DNA from: Telluria mixta
Lineage (GTDB): Bacteria > Pseudomonadota > Gammaproteobacteria > Burkholderiales > Burkholderiaceae_D
Assembly (NCBI RefSeq): GCF_029223865.1
Contig: NZ_CP119520.1
Span: 1,612,001-1,676,000, forward strand
Direction of reading: 5' to 3'
DNA length: 64,000 nt
This document shows, piece after piece, positions 1 through 10,161 of this stretch. A model generated the notes under the pieces. The model saw nothing but the letters and a program-made list of their open reading frames with translations, ran no database searches and was not told the DNA's origin. The position numbers and the translations under genes are program-made. Position 1 is the first letter of the stretch. Every line of letters begins with the position of its first letter.

Positions 1-680
1 TGTCGCTGCACACGCACCTCGCGGAAAACGTCAACGACATCGCCTACAGCCGCGAGAAATTCAACATGACGCCGGCCGAATATGCGGAAGACTGCGGGTG
101 GGTCGGCCACGACGTGTGGCACGCGCACTGCGTGCAGCTGGACGACGCGGGCATCCGCCTGTTCGCACGGACGGGCACCGGCGTCGCGCACTGCCCGTGC
201 TCGAACATGCGCCTCGCGTCCGGCATCGCACCGGTGCGCAAGATGGTCGATGCGGGCGTGCCCGTGGGCCTCGGCGTGGACGGCAGTGCGTCGAACGACG
301 GCGCGCACATGCTGGGCGAGGTGCGCCAGGCGATGCTGCTGCAGCGCGTGGGCTTCGGCCCGGATGCGATGACGGCGCGCCAGGCGCTGGAACTCGCCAC
401 GCTGGGCGGCGCGAAGGTGCTCAATCGCGACGACATCGGCAGCATCGCGCCGGGCATGTCGGCGGATATCGTCATGTTCAAGCTGGATGGCGTCGGCTTC
501 GCGGGGGCGCTGCACGATCCGGTGGCCGCGCTCGTGTTCTGCACGCCGGCCAACGTGAATCACAGCGTCATCAACGGCAAGGTCGTCGTGAAGGATGGCG
601 TGTTGCGGACGGTGGATCTGCCGGTCGTGCTGGAGCGGCATAACCGGCTGGCCGAGGAACTGGCGCTGAAAGCCGCCTGA
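1..680 (+). CDS. 8-oxoguanine deaminase-like amidohydrolase, 3' part
   Basis: The frame is open from base 3 to the TGA at 678-680, so only the last 225 or so codons are here and the start lies outside the window. Visible amidohydrolase-superfamily features are HTHLAEN near the beginning, HAHCVQLDD, the HCPCSNMRL segment and GLGVDGSASNDG, followed by a C-terminal metal-dependent-hydrolase tail (SADIVMFKLDG). The spacing of HAHC, the Cys-Pro-Cys-Ser-Asn stretch and the VDGSASND loop matches the family of 8-oxoguanine deaminases and hydroxyatrazine ethylaminohydrolases. These are cytoplasmic zinc enzymes that deaminate purine-like rings. The purine substrate is inferred from the family; an AtzB-type or other guanine-like substrate cannot be excluded. 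The gene ends 3 bases before the end of a convergent GNAT gene. Confidence 0.85.
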   Translation, partial: SLHTHLAENVNDIAYSREKFNMTPAEYAEDCGWVGHDVWHAHCVQLDDAGIRLFARTGTGVAHCPCSNMRLASGIAPVRKMVDAGVPVGLGVDGSASNDGAHMLGEVRQAMLLQRVGFGPDAMTARQALELATLGGAKVLNRDDIGSIAPGMSADIVMFKLDGVGFAGALHDPVAALVFCTPANVNHSVINGKVVVKDGVLRTVDLPVVLERHNRLAEELALKAA

Positions 681-683
681 CCG

Positions 684-1235
684 CTATTCGGCCTGCCCGG
701 CTTTCCACTGCCGGCGCGTGAGCCGGTACAGGCAATGAGGCCGCAAAGGGTGCCCCGGCGCGACGCTGGGGTGCTCGAACATTTCGCCCCGATGCGTCAT
801 GCCGATGCGCTGCATGACGGCCTGCGAGCGCACGTTCGGCAGCGCGGTGAACGACACGATCTCGTCGAGGCCCAGCGTGGCGAATCCATACGCGAGCGCC
901 GCCCGCGCCGCTTCCGACGCGTGGCCCCGACCCCAGTGGCCGACGGCGAGGCGCCAGCCGATCTCCACGCACGGGCCGATCGGCAAGGGCACGGCCGGGC
1001 TGCGCAGGCCGGTGAAGCCGATGAATTCGCCCGTGTGCCGCAGTTCGACGGCCCATAACCCATAGCCCCGTTCTGCGATCTCGGCGCGCAGCCTGGCGGC
1101 GAGCGTGTCGCTGGCGGCACGGTCTAGCGGCGCGGGAAAATGTTCCATCACGCGGGCATCCGCATTCATGCGCGCGAACGGTTCCAGGTCGGTGTCGCGC
1201 CACTGGCGCAGGCGCAGGCGTGCGGTGTCGATCAC
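684..1235 (-). CDS. GNAT-family N-acetyltransferase (RimJ/RimL-like)
   Basis: A 183-residue cytoplasmic acetyltransferase. It opens with [15 protein letters not shown], typical of the RimJ/RimL type that acetylates protein N-termini or small amines. It carries the acetyl-CoA loop region [14 protein letters not shown] and a C-terminal [13 protein letters not shown] segment. I chose the GTG at 1233-1235 because a GGAGG sits 4 bases upstream of it; a TTG at 1268 would add 11 codons but has no such site and would run into the rpsJ terminator hairpin. It is convergent with the amidohydrolase on its left and follows the str operon terminator. The actual substrate cannot be told from sequence. Confidence 0.85.
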   Translation of the reverse strand: MIDTARLRLRQWRDTDLEPFARMNADARVMEHFPAPLDRAASDTLAARLRAEIAERGYGLWAVELRHTGEFIGFTGLRSPAVPLPIGPCVEIGWRLAVGHWGRGHASEAARAALAYGFATLGLDEIVSFTALPNVRSQAVMQRIGMTHRGEMFEHPSVAPGHPLRPHCLYRLTRRQWKAGQAE

Positions 1236-1244
1236 GGGGCCTCC

Positions 1245-1282
1245 AAAAGACAACGGGCCGGTCCGCAAGGCGGTACCGGCCC
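1245..1282 (-). terminator. Rho-independent terminator after rpsJ
   Basis: An 8-bp perfect inverted repeat, gggccggt at 1255-1262 and accggccc at 1275-1282, is followed on the minus strand by GTTGTCTTTT (1245-1254). The hairpin with a T-rich tail lies 35 bases after the rpsJ stop. The rest of a full S10 operon (rplC onward) does not follow, so transcription of the str-type operon appears to stop here. Confidence 0.65.
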
Positions 1283-1317
1283 GGATCGCTGCGGCTCACG
1301 CCGCGGCGGAAATACGA

Positions 1318-1635
1318 TTACTGCAGCTTGATTTCGACGTCAACGCCAGCCGGCAGGTCCAGCTTCATCAGCGCGTCGACGGTCTTGTCGGTCGGGTCCA
1401 CGATGTCCATCAGACGCTGGTGCGTACGGATTTCGAACTGGTCGCGCGAGGTCTTGTTGACGTGCGGGGAACGCAGCACGTCGAAACGCTGGATGCGGGT
1501 CGGCAGCGGAACCGGGCCCTTGACGACTGCGCCGGTGCGCTTGGCGGTGTCGACGATTTCCAGAGCGGACTGGTCGATCAGCTTGTAGTCGAACGCTTTC
1601 AGGCGGATACGGATTTTCTGATTCGGAGCGGACAT
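1318..1635 (-). CDS. rpsJ: 30S ribosomal protein S10
   Basis: A 105-residue protein with the S10 core [15 protein letters not shown], the [19 protein letters not shown] loop and the C-terminal [12 protein letters not shown], close to the usual 103 residues. S10 sits in the 30S head and doubles as NusE in antitermination complexes. It is the last gene of the rpsL-rpsG-fusA-tuf-rpsJ row, 177 bases after tuf. A strong ribosome-binding sequence (AAGGAAATAG) precedes the ATG. In many betaproteobacteria rpsJ opens the S10 operon; here the next gene is a convergent-side GNAT and a terminator follows, so rpsJ ends the transcript at this locus. Confidence 0.97.
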   Translation of the reverse strand: MSAPNQKIRIRLKAFDYKLIDQSALEIVDTAKRTGAVVKGPVPLPTRIQRFDVLRSPHVNKTSRDQFEIRTHQRLMDIVDPTDKTVDALMKLDLPAGVDVEIKLQ

Positions 1636-1718
1636 GCTATTTCCTTAAAAAAGAACGAACCGGCACACGGGCCGGCAATCAATGTGTCAGGTACTGCGGA
1701 TACTGCGGAGGGGACGGC

Positions 1719-1724
1719 AGTATA
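1719..1724 (-). promoter_or_regulatory. Possible -10 element for a separate rpsJ promoter
   Basis: TATACT on the minus strand (agtata at 1719-1724) lies about 85 bases upstream of the rpsJ ATG, in the 177-base tuf-rpsJ gap. I see no good -35 hexamer at 17 bases, so this is only a suggestion that rpsJ can be read independently of the tuf transcript. Confidence 0.3.
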
Positions 1725-1752
1725 ACACCGTTTTATCCCTTACTGCACAAGC

Positions 1753-1784
1753 AGAAGGGACAGACCTTCTGGCCTGTCCCTTCT
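1753..1784 (-). other. Hairpin between tuf and rpsJ
   Basis: Perfect 11-bp inverted repeat: agaagggacag at 1753-1763 and ctgtcccttct at 1774-1784, with a 10-base loop, starting 28 bases after the tuf stop. No T run follows on the minus strand, so a processing or partial termination site is more likely than a full terminator. A similar GGACAG/CTGTCC hairpin lies between fusA and tuf. Confidence 0.6.
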
Positions 1785-1812
1785 GTCTCGTCTTTGCTAC
1801 TGGATCAAGCTA

Positions 1813-3003
1813 TTAGGCGATGATCTTGGCAACCACGCCGGCGCCGACGGTACGGCCGCCTTCGCGGATTGCGAAGCGCAGACCTTCTTCCATCGCGATC
1901 GGAGCGATCAGCTTGACGGTGATCGACACGTTGTCGCCCGGCATGACCATCTCTTTGTCGGCCGGCAGAACGATCGAGCCGGTCACGTCAGTCGTACGGA
2001 AGTAGAACTGCGGACGGTAGTTGTTGAAGAACGGGGTGTGACGACCGCCTTCGTCCTTCGACAGCACGTACACTTCGCCCGTGAAGTCGGTGTGCGGCTT
2101 GATCGAACCCGGCTTGGCCAGGACCTGGCCACGCTGGACGTCTTCACGCTTCGTGCCGCGCAGCAGCAGGCCGACGTTGTCGCCAGCTTGACCCTGGTCC
2201 AGCAGCTTGCGGAACATTTCCACGCCGGTGCAGGTCGTCTTCACGGTATCGACGATACCGACGATTTCGATCTCTTCGCCGACCTTGATGATGCCGCGCT
2301 CGACACGACCGGTCACCACGGTACCGCGGCCCGAGATCGAGAACACGTCTTCCACCGGCATCAGGAAGGCGCCGTCGACGGCACGTTCCGGGGTCGGGAT
2401 GTAGGTGTCCAGGGCTTCAGCCAGGCGGATGATGCAGTCTTCGCCCATTTCGCCCTGCTGGCCTTCCAGCGCCATACGAGCCGAACCCTTGATGATCGGC
2501 AGGTCGTCGCCCGGGAACTCGTACTTCGACAGGAGCTCACGCACCTCCATTTCGACCAGTTCCAGCAGTTCTGCGTCGTCGACCAGGTCGCACTTGTTCA
2601 GGAACACGATGATGTACGGAACACCCACCTGGCGAGCCAGCAGGATGTGTTCGCGGGTCTGCGGCATCGGGCCGTCAGCGGCGGAGCACACCAGGATCGC
2701 GCCGTCCATCTGGGCAGCACCGGTGATCATGTTCTTGATGTAGTCGGCGTGGCCCGGGCAGTCGACGTGTGCGTAGTGGCGGTTGGCCGTTTCGTACTCG
2801 ACGTGCGCGGTGTTGATGGTGATGCCGCGTGCTTTTTCTTCCGGAGCCGCGTCGATCTGGTCGTAGGCCTTGGCTTCGCCGCCGAATTTCTTCGACAGAA
2901 CGGTTGCGATTGCAGCCGTCAGGGTGGTTTTGCCGTGGTCAACGTGACCGATGGTGCCGACGTTCACGTGCGGCTTGGTCCGTTCGAATTTACCTTTTGC
3001 CAT
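1813..3003 (-). CDS. tuf: Translation elongation factor EF-Tu
   Basis: A 396-residue GTPase that carries aminoacyl-tRNA to the ribosome. It has P-loop [11 protein letters not shown] (about residues 19-29), the switch region [21 protein letters not shown], and the two C-terminal beta-barrel domains ending [10 protein letters not shown]. The length and sequence are of betaproteobacterial type. An AAGGAAG site lies 6 bases before the ATG. It follows fusA by 82 bases in the str operon. Many betaproteobacteria have a second, nearly identical tuf copy elsewhere; that cannot be seen from this window. Confidence 0.99.
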   Translation of the reverse strand: MAKGKFERTKPHVNVGTIGHVDHGKTTLTAAIATVLSKKFGGEAKAYDQIDAAPEEKARGITINTAHVEYETANRHYAHVDCPGHADYIKNMITGAAQMDGAILVCSAADGPMPQTREHILLARQVGVPYIIVFLNKCDLVDDAELLELVEMEVRELLSKYEFPGDDLPIIKGSARMALEGQQGEMGEDCIIRLAEALDTYIPTPERAVDGAFLMPVEDVFSISGRGTVVTGRVERGIIKVGEEIEIVGIVDTVKTTCTGVEMFRKLLDQGQAGDNVGLLLRGTKREDVQRGQVLAKPGSIKPHTDFTGEVYVLSKDEGGRHTPFFNNYRPQFYFRTTDVTGSIVLPADKEMVMPGDNVSITVKLIAPIAMEEGLRFAIREGGRTVGAGVVAKIIA

Positions 3004-3042
3004 TTTGATCTTCCTTTAAAAGAACAATATCTTATTTTTTGT

Positions 3043-3071
3043 AGGACAGAGCAGGTTCACCGCCCTGTCCT
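3043..3071 (-). other. Hairpin in the fusA-tuf gap
   Basis: Inverted repeat aggacag (3043-3049) and ctgtcct (3065-3071), directly after the fusA stop. On the minus strand it is followed by ACAAAAAATAAG, an A run rather than a T run, so it is unlikely to be a strong terminator. It resembles the hairpin after tuf and may set mRNA processing or stability and the high tuf/fusA protein ratio; that role is inferred. Confidence 0.45.
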
Positions 3072-3085
3072 CGACTGATTAACTA

Positions 3086-5191
<2,106 letters not shown>

Positions 5192-5326
5192 AAATTTTCC
5201 TAACTTTTGAATGGACAAAACCGAGCAGCATTCTGGTGATCAAAATGAGCTCGGCCTGAACAACTGATACTGCATGGCCGCACCACCCCGGAGGCGTTCT
5301 GCCCCCAAGGGAAGTTGGCCATTCGC

Positions 5327-5797
5327 TTAGAAGCGGAAGTGCGAGAACGCCTTGTTCGCTTCAGCCATACGGTGGACTTCGTCACGACGCTTCATCGCGC
5401 CGCCGCGGCCTTCTGCTGCTTCCATCAGCTCGCCACCCAGGCGCTGCTGCATGGATTTCTCGCTACGCTTGTTTGCGGCTTCGCGCAACCAACGCATAGA
5501 CAGGGCCATACGGCGGACCGGACGCACTTCAACCGGCACCTGGTAGTTGGCGCCACCGACGCGGCGGGACTTCACCTCGACCATCGGCTTGCAGTTGTTG
5601 ATCGCGGTTGCGAACACTTCCAGCGGGTCCTTGCCCGATTTCGACTGGATGTAGTCGAAGGCACCGTAGATGATGTTTTCTGCGACCGACTTCTTGCCGG
5701 ACAACATCAGGACGTTGACGAACTTGGCGAGATCGATGTTGCCGAATTTCGGATCCGGCAGAATTTCGCGCTTGGGTACTTCACGACGACGTGGCAT
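5327..5797 (-). CDS. rpsG: 30S ribosomal protein S7
   Basis: 156 residues, the standard length. It starts [17 protein letters not shown] and contains [17 protein letters not shown] and [15 protein letters not shown], both diagnostic for S7. The protein nucleates 30S head assembly by binding the 3' domain of 16S rRNA. AGGAAGG lies just upstream of the ATG. It is the second gene of the str operon, 126 bases after rpsL. In enterobacteria S7 represses its own operon through the rpsL-rpsG gap; whether the gap here folds the same way was not determined. Confidence 0.98.
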   Translation of the reverse strand: MPRRREVPKREILPDPKFGNIDLAKFVNVLMLSGKKSVAENIIYGAFDYIQSKSGKDPLEVFATAINNCKPMVEVKSRRVGGANYQVPVEVRPVRRMALSMRWLREAANKRSEKSMQQRLGGELMEAAEGRGGAMKRRDEVHRMAEANKAFSHFRF

Positions 5798-5923
5798 TTC
5801 AATTCCTTCCTGTCTTCAGTTGAGTGCTTGCGCACTCGCGAAAGGCCATCAAAGCCCTTCACTTACTCGGCCTTCCGGCCGCCTCAACTAACTCAATATT
5901 AATTTACCCAGATTGCAAGAAGA

Positions 5924-6307
5924 TTACTTCTTGGCAGCCTTGGCACGCTTGGCACCGTACTTCGAACGGGCCTGCTTACGGTCTTTCACGCCCTGGGTAT
6001 CCAGTGCACCGCGGACCATGTGGTAACGCACACCCGGCAAGTCTTTCACACGACCGCCGCGGATCAGCACGACCGAGTGTTCCTGCAGGTTGTGGCCTTC
6101 ACCGCCGATGTACGAAATGACTTCGAAACCGTTGGTCAGGCGGACTTTGGCGACTTTACGCAGTGCCGAGTTCGGCTTCTTCGGGGTCGTCGTGTAGACA
6201 CGGGTGCAGACACCACGCTTTTGCGGGCAGTTTTCCAGTGCCGGCGACTTGCTCTTCACAACCGCGGCTTCACGCGGCTTGCGAATCAGTTGATTGATGG
6301 TTGGCAT
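5924..6307 (-). CDS. rpsL: 30S ribosomal protein S12
   Basis: 127 residues with the S12 signatures [34 protein letters not shown] split across the decoding-centre loop, and [13 protein letters not shown]. The two lysines that are the classic streptomycin-resistance positions (in TPKKPN and GRVKDLPG) are both wild type, so the allele is predicted to be streptomycin-sensitive. First gene of the str operon, about 165 bases downstream of the promoter at 6472-6500. Confidence 0.98.
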   Translation of the reverse strand: MPTINQLIRKPREAAVVKSKSPALENCPQKRGVCTRVYTTTPKKPNSALRKVAKVRLTNGFEVISYIGGEGHNLQEHSVVLIRGGRVKDLPGVRYHMVRGALDTQGVKDRKQARSKYGAKRAKAAKK

Positions 6308-6471
6308 CGTTCAAAAATCCAACAAAATGACTACTAGTTAATGACCCGGGGCTCTTGCTTCCCGGGGCTGAAACCTTGTCCCGCAACTCTCTGTACAGGC
6401 GACGAAAGCCACTCACCAGCGGGAGCGGCTGTTATGCGTAAACCATGCGTAGAATAATTCGAGAACTCGCG

Positions 6472-6500
6472 AGTATAGACCTGAAGCGGGGCCGGGTCAA
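6472..6500 (-). promoter_or_regulatory. Sigma-70 promoter of the str operon
   Basis: On the minus strand TTGACC (6495-6500) and TATACT (6472-6477) are separated by exactly 17 bases, a near-consensus housekeeping promoter. Transcription would start near 6465 and give a leader of roughly 160 bases before rpsL. That leader contains a small cccggg/cccggg hairpin (6345-6350 and 6361-6366). The rest of the 6308-6684 gap shows no gene. Confidence 0.8.
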
Positions 6501-6684
6501 CAAACTTGCTGACCAAGCACCCCGACAGCGGCGGGAGATTGCGTAAACGCTCAGTAGATGTCGTGATAACGACACAACCAGTGTACGATGGATTTCATCC
6601 GTTGTGCAGAGGGAATGGCGTTACCTGTGGCAAAAATCGGATAATAGCCGACTTCGCCCACGCTCTGCCGCATACGCACGCTCG

Positions 6685-8547
6685 ATGTCATTCCTGCTAC
6701 GCCCGCGCAACCTGTACGTCGCGCTCACTTATCTGCTCCTGTCCTGCGTGCCGTACGTGGCGCCGCTGTTCGGCCAGCCGCTGTCGCACCCCGGCCAGGT
6801 GGCCGGCATCGAACTGCTGGCCTGGCTGGGCGTATGGGGCGTGTTCAAGCGCCCGGCGTACTTCCACTGGCTGCTGCTGCCCGCCTTCCTCGCGCTGCCC
6901 GTCGAGCTTTATTTATTTGCGTTCTACGGCCAGGGGATCTCCACGCACCACCTCGGCATCATCGCGGAGACGAGTCCGGCCGAGGCCATGGAATTCCTCG
7001 GCAGCAAAGTCTGGCTGCTGGCCGGCGTCTTCCTCGGCGTGCTCGCATGGTTCGTCACGAGCTGGATCGCGGCCTGGCGCACGCGCGACCTCGACTGGGC
7101 CGACGTGTCGCGCCCCGTCGTGCTGGGCGTGCTGGCGATCGCGGCCGTTGTCTTCGCCTACGGCCTGAAATACGGCGTCGCCCCGCCGCCGCTGACGCGT
7201 GCCGCTCCGGGGTCGGCGACCGTCCGGCTCGTGAAGACGCCCGCCCCGGACAGCGTCGAACCCGCCAGCGAAGAGACCGCAGCGCCGCGCCCGTCCAGCA
7301 TCCCGCGCGCCGCATCGCTGCCGCCGCTGGCGCACTGGATGAAGCTGCCGTTCGACCTGGACGCGTTCGCCCACTCGTGGCCGTTCGGCCTGGCCGCGCG
7401 CGGCGTCGATTTTTACAAGGAACGCGTCTACCTCGCCGACCTGAACCGGAGAAGCGCCCGCTTCCGCTTCGATGCGCACCTGGCCGAACCGAACGACGAT
7501 CCGCAGGTGATCGTGATGGTGATCGGCGAATCGTCGCGCTACGACCGCTGGAGCCTGAACGGCTACGAGCGCGACACGAACCCGCTGCTGTCGAAGGAAG
7601 ACAACCTCGTCGTGCTGCGCGACGTGATCACGTCCGTGTCGGCCACGCGCTTGAGCGTCCCCGTCATCATCTCGCGCAAGCCGGCCACGCAAAGCCTCAA
7701 GGACGGGTTCTCGGAAAAATCCTTCCTGACCGCGTTCAAGGAAGCGGGCTATAAAACGTTCTGGCTGTCGAACCAGATCTCGTTCGGCAAGTTCGACACG
7801 CCCGTGTCCGTGTTCGCGAAGGAAGCGGACGTCGTCGACTTCCTGAACCTGGGCGGCTTCACGGACAATTCCAATTACGACGAAATCCTGTTCGGCCCGC
7901 TGAAACATGCCGTCGCGGACCCGGCGCCGAAAAAGCTGATCGTGCTGCACACGCTGGGCAGCCACTGGAACTACAGCCACCGCTACCCGAAGCAGTTCGA
8001 CAAATGGCTGCCGTCGCTGTACGGCATCGACAAGCCCGTCTACACGGACATCCGCATCAAGGACAAGCTGAACAACAGCTACGACAGCTCGATCCTGTAC
8101 ACGGACTGGTTCCTCGACCACGTGATCGGCACCTTGAAAGAGGCCGACAAGCCGGCCGCGATGCTGTACGTGGCCGACCACGGCCAGACGCTGTACGACA
8201 ACAACTGCCGCCTCGCCTTCCACGGCCACAACACGCAATACGAATTCCACGTCCCCGCGTTCGCCTGGTACTCCGACTCTTACGCGGAGCGCTTCCCGGA
8301 CAAGGTCACGCAACTGCGCCGCCACCGCAAGGCGAAGCTGGCGACCGAAAACATGTTCCACACACTGCTCGACCTGGGCGACGTGCGCTACCCGGACGAG
8401 CGCCTGGACTGGAGCTTCGTGAACACCGCCTTCAAGCAGCACAAGCGCTACGTCGACAGCTACGGCTGGACCGACTACGACAACGCCACCATCAAGGGCG
8501 ACTGCCACGAAGTGATCGCGAAAGGCAAGCCATTGCCGCGCGACTGA
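6685..8547 (+). CDS. Phosphoethanolamine transferase-like membrane enzyme (EptA/CptA family)
   Basis: 620 residues. The N-terminal part has about five hydrophobic segments (roughly residues 10-30, 38-58, 62-85, 112-135, 155-178), then a Pro/Ala-rich linker and a periplasmic sulfatase-fold domain. Family motifs are VIVMVIGESSRYDRWSLNGY, HTLGSHWNYSHRYP and YVADHGQTLYD, the acidic and histidine residues of which would bind zinc. These enzymes move phosphoethanolamine from phosphatidylethanolamine onto lipid A, LPS core or glucans. The usual nucleophile Thr of the GET motif reads Ser here (GESS). I start at the ATG before SFLLRPRNL because the hydrophobic N-terminus begins there, though its ribosome-binding site is weak; a GTG at 6604 is in frame. 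The acceptor is unknown. It stands alone, with a palindromic repeat after its stop. Confidence 0.8.
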   Translation: MSFLLRPRNLYVALTYLLLSCVPYVAPLFGQPLSHPGQVAGIELLAWLGVWGVFKRPAYFHWLLLPAFLALPVELYLFAFYGQGISTHHLGIIAETSPAEAMEFLGSKVWLLAGVFLGVLAWFVTSWIAAWRTRDLDWADVSRPVVLGVLAIAAVVFAYGLKYGVAPPPLTRAAPGSATVRLVKTPAPDSVEPASEETAAPRPSSIPRAASLPPLAHWMKLPFDLDAFAHSWPFGLAARGVDFYKERVYLADLNRRSARFRFDAHLAEPNDDPQVIVMVIGESSRYDRWSLNGYERDTNPLLSKEDNLVVLRDVITSVSATRLSVPVIISRKPATQSLKDGFSEKSFLTAFKEAGYKTFWLSNQISFGKFDTPVSVFAKEADVVDFLNLGGFTDNSNYDEILFGPLKHAVADPAPKKLIVLHTLGSHWNYSHRYPKQFDKWLPSLYGIDKPVYTDIRIKDKLNNSYDSSILYTDWFLDHVIGTLKEADKPAAMLYVADHGQTLYDNNCRLAFHGHNTQYEFHVPAFAWYSDSYAERFPDKVTQLRRHRKAKLATENMFHTLLDLGDVRYPDERLDWSFVNTAFKQHKRYVDSYGWTDYDNATIKGDCHEVIAKGKPLPRD

Positions 8548-8560
8548 TGCGCCATCTCAA

Positions 8561-8616
8561 ACCGGGGTCAGAGCCCTTTTTTGGGCAATTTCCAAAAATC
8601 GGGCTCTGACCCCGGT
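8561..8616. repeat. GGGGTCAGAGCCC palindromic repeat, copy 1
   Basis: Perfect 16-bp inverted repeat, accggggtcagagccc (8561-8576) and gggctctgaccccggt (8601-8616), with a 24-base loop, 13 bases after the preceding stop. A short direct duplication (tgaccccggtgg twice) follows at 8607-8630. Further copies lie at 19587-19638 and 27081-27238. It could act as a bidirectional terminator and resembles REP-type elements mobilised by RAYT transposases; the latter is inferred, as no transposase lies here. Confidence 0.85.
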
Positions 8617-8833
8617 GGTGACCCCGGTGGTGCCGGCCGCGCCATCCACGGATAGCGGTGCGCCGGCTGCGAGGCCAGCAGGTACAGGAACGCCCAGGCA
8701 AGGCGGGCGAGACGGTGACACAAGGTGCTGGCAAAGGTGGACATCGGTGCTCCGCTGCGTGATCGTCCTCCATCCCATGCAAGGTCGATGCCCGCCCGCG
8801 TCGACGGCGATGGCGCGCTGCCCGCGTGAGAAA

Positions 8834-8871
8834 CGCACCAGATCGGCGCACGGACGCACCGCCGCGGCGCG
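8834..8871 (+). promoter_or_regulatory. Two NtrC-like enhancer boxes
   Basis: Box 1 is CGCACC-N5-GGCGCA (8834-8850), box 2 is CGCACC-N5-GGCGCG (8855-8871). Both approximate the NtrC dyad TGCACC-N5-GGTGCA, and their centres are 21 bases (two helical turns) apart. They lie about 90-110 bases upstream of the start expected from the sigma-54 promoter at 8925-8940, the usual enhancer position. Assignment to NtrC is inference from the motif. Apart from the repeat, promoter and riboswitch, the rest of 8617-8994 shows no gene. Confidence 0.5.
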
Positions 8872-8924
8872 TCATACGCATGCGCGGAGCACACACACAC
8901 GGGCAAAGCCCGGCCGGACCCGGC

Positions 8925-8940
8925 TGGCACCGTTCTTGCA
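8925..8940 (+). promoter_or_regulatory. Sigma-54 promoter of the guanidine operon
   Basis: TGGCACCGTTCTTGCA matches the sigma-54 consensus TGGCACG-N4-TTGCA at all but one fixed position, with the -24 GG and -12 GC correctly ten bases apart. Transcription would begin near 8951, about 45 bases before the riboswitch. Confidence 0.75.
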
Positions 8941-8994
8941 AATTGAACCTGCAACGAGAGGTGGGCCGGTGTCGGCATCGCGCACATCTCTAAA

Positions 8995-9097
8995 TGGTGG
9001 CTAGGGTTCCGACCGCGCACGCGGTGCTGGTCCGAGAGCTGCCGGTTCCCCGCCGCCACGCGGCAAGGAGCTACACGGAGGGATAAAAGCCCGGGAG
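8995..9097 (+). promoter_or_regulatory. Guanidine-I (ykkC) riboswitch
   Basis: The three conserved blocks of the guanidine-I aptamer are present in order: CTAGGGTTCCG (9001-9011), GCTGGTCCGAGAGCTGCC (9026-9043), and ACACGGAGGGATAAAAGC with CCCGGGAG (9073-9097). This RNA class binds guanidinium and turns genes on. It lies 60 bases before the start codon of an importer-carboxylase operon, a known context for the class. The 3' strand GGGAG overlaps a downstream hairpin that could be the off-state terminator. Confidence 0.95.
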
Positions 9098-9137
9098 GAG
9101 GACGATTGCGCCGCAATCGCCCGCCTCTCGTTCTTAT
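9095..9137 (+). terminator. Likely riboswitch expression-platform terminator
   Basis: cgattgcg (9103-9110) pairs with cgcaatcg (9112-9119), in practice cgattg with caatcg around a 5-base loop, and an outer gagg/cctc pairing extends it. The sequence GTTCTTATCC, only moderately U-rich, follows. The left base of the stem uses the 3' end of the aptamer, so ligand binding would disfavour it. Mechanism inferred. Confidence 0.45.
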
Positions 9138-9156
9138 CCACTTCGGGAGCTCCATC

Positions 9157-10158
9157 ATGCGTTTCTTCCAGCACCACCGCATCCTTCGCAGTTCCATCGC
9201 AACGGTTCTCGCCCTGTGCGCGGCGCTGTCGGCCGCCGGGCCGGCACACGCCGAGGTCAAGGTCGGCCTGTCCGACTGGCCGGGGTGGGTTGCCTGGTAC
9301 GTCGCGGACCAGAAGGGATTCTTCAAGCGGCACGGCGCCAACGTCAAGCTGGTCTGGTTCGGCAACTACACGGACTCCGTCTCCGCGCTGTCGGCCGGCC
9401 AGCTCGATGCCAATGCGCAGACGTGGTCGGACACCATGACCCCGCTGGCGAAGAAGGTCGACGTCAAGGCCGTGCTGGTCAACGACAACTCGGCCGGCAA
9501 CGACGCGCTGATGGTCGGCCCGAAGATCAAGTCGTTCGCCGACCTGAAGGGCCGCACGGTGGCGCTGGAGCAGTTCAGCATCTCGCACTTCGTGCTCGCC
9601 ACGGCACTCGCGAAGAACGGCATGAGCGTCAACGACGTCAAGATCGTCAACCTGTCCGCCGGCGATGCGGCCGCCGCGTTCGTGGCAGGACGTGTGGATG
9701 CCGCCGTCGTGTGGAACCCGTGGGTCAACAAGATCCAGACGAGCGGCAAGGGCCACGCGCTGTTCACGTCGCGCGACATGCCGGGCCTCGTGCCCGACCT
9801 GCTCGTCGCCCACGGCAAGGCCCTGCGCGACAAGACCAAGCGCCAGGAACTCGTCGGCATGATCCAGGCATGGTTCGACACGCAGGCCTTCATCCACGAC
9901 CACCCGGACGAGGCGGTGCAGATCATGTCGAAAGTGGTCGGCATCAAGCCGGCCGAGTACAAGGTCTTCCTGCCCGGCACCCGCTTCTTCGACCGCGCCG
10001 ACAACCAGGCCGCGCTCGACGCGAGCAAGCCGCAGTCGCTCGTCGCGGCCGGTCCCGAGATCCACAAATTCCTCAGCACGAACAAGCTGATCGCCGGCCC
10101 GGTCGACTACGCCGCCGGCATCGACGCCTCGCTGCTGGCCGACGCCCTCAAGAAGTAA
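9157..10158 (+). CDS. ABC importer substrate-binding protein, guanidine operon
   Basis: 333 residues with a Sec signal peptide (hydrophobic SIATVLALCAALSAA ending PAHA-EV) and the NMT1/TauA/SsuA fold: VKVGLSDWPGWVAWYVADQK, then DNSAGNDALMVGP, the hinge GRTVALEQ and WNPWVNK. The start ATG is preceded by GGGAG at 8 bases; an earlier in-frame start would lie inside the riboswitch hairpin. It is the first gene after a guanidine-I riboswitch, so guanidine (or a guanidine compound) is the most likely cargo, although the family also binds sulfonates, nitrate and pyrimidine-like ligands. Only 3 bases separate it from the permease gene. Confidence 0.9.
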   Translation: MRFFQHHRILRSSIATVLALCAALSAAGPAHAEVKVGLSDWPGWVAWYVADQKGFFKRHGANVKLVWFGNYTDSVSALSAGQLDANAQTWSDTMTPLAKKVDVKAVLVNDNSAGNDALMVGPKIKSFADLKGRTVALEQFSISHFVLATALAKNGMSVNDVKIVNLSAGDAAAAFVAGRVDAAVVWNPWVNKIQTSGKGHALFTSRDMPGLVPDLLVAHGKALRDKTKRQELVGMIQAWFDTQAFIHDHPDEAVQIMSKVVGIKPAEYKVFLPGTRFFDRADNQAALDASKPQSLVAAGPEIHKFLSTNKLIAGPVDYAAGIDASLLADALKK

Positions 10159-10161
10159 GCC

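Noticed and set aside
6334..6516. A 60-codon minus-strand frame upstream of rpsL
   Set aside because: It spans the -35 and -10 elements of the str promoter, so it cannot be read from it.
8615..9004. A 129-codon frame just before and touching the riboswitch
   Set aside because: It overlaps the sigma-54 promoter, NtrC-like boxes and the aptamer start, and its sequence has no coding character.
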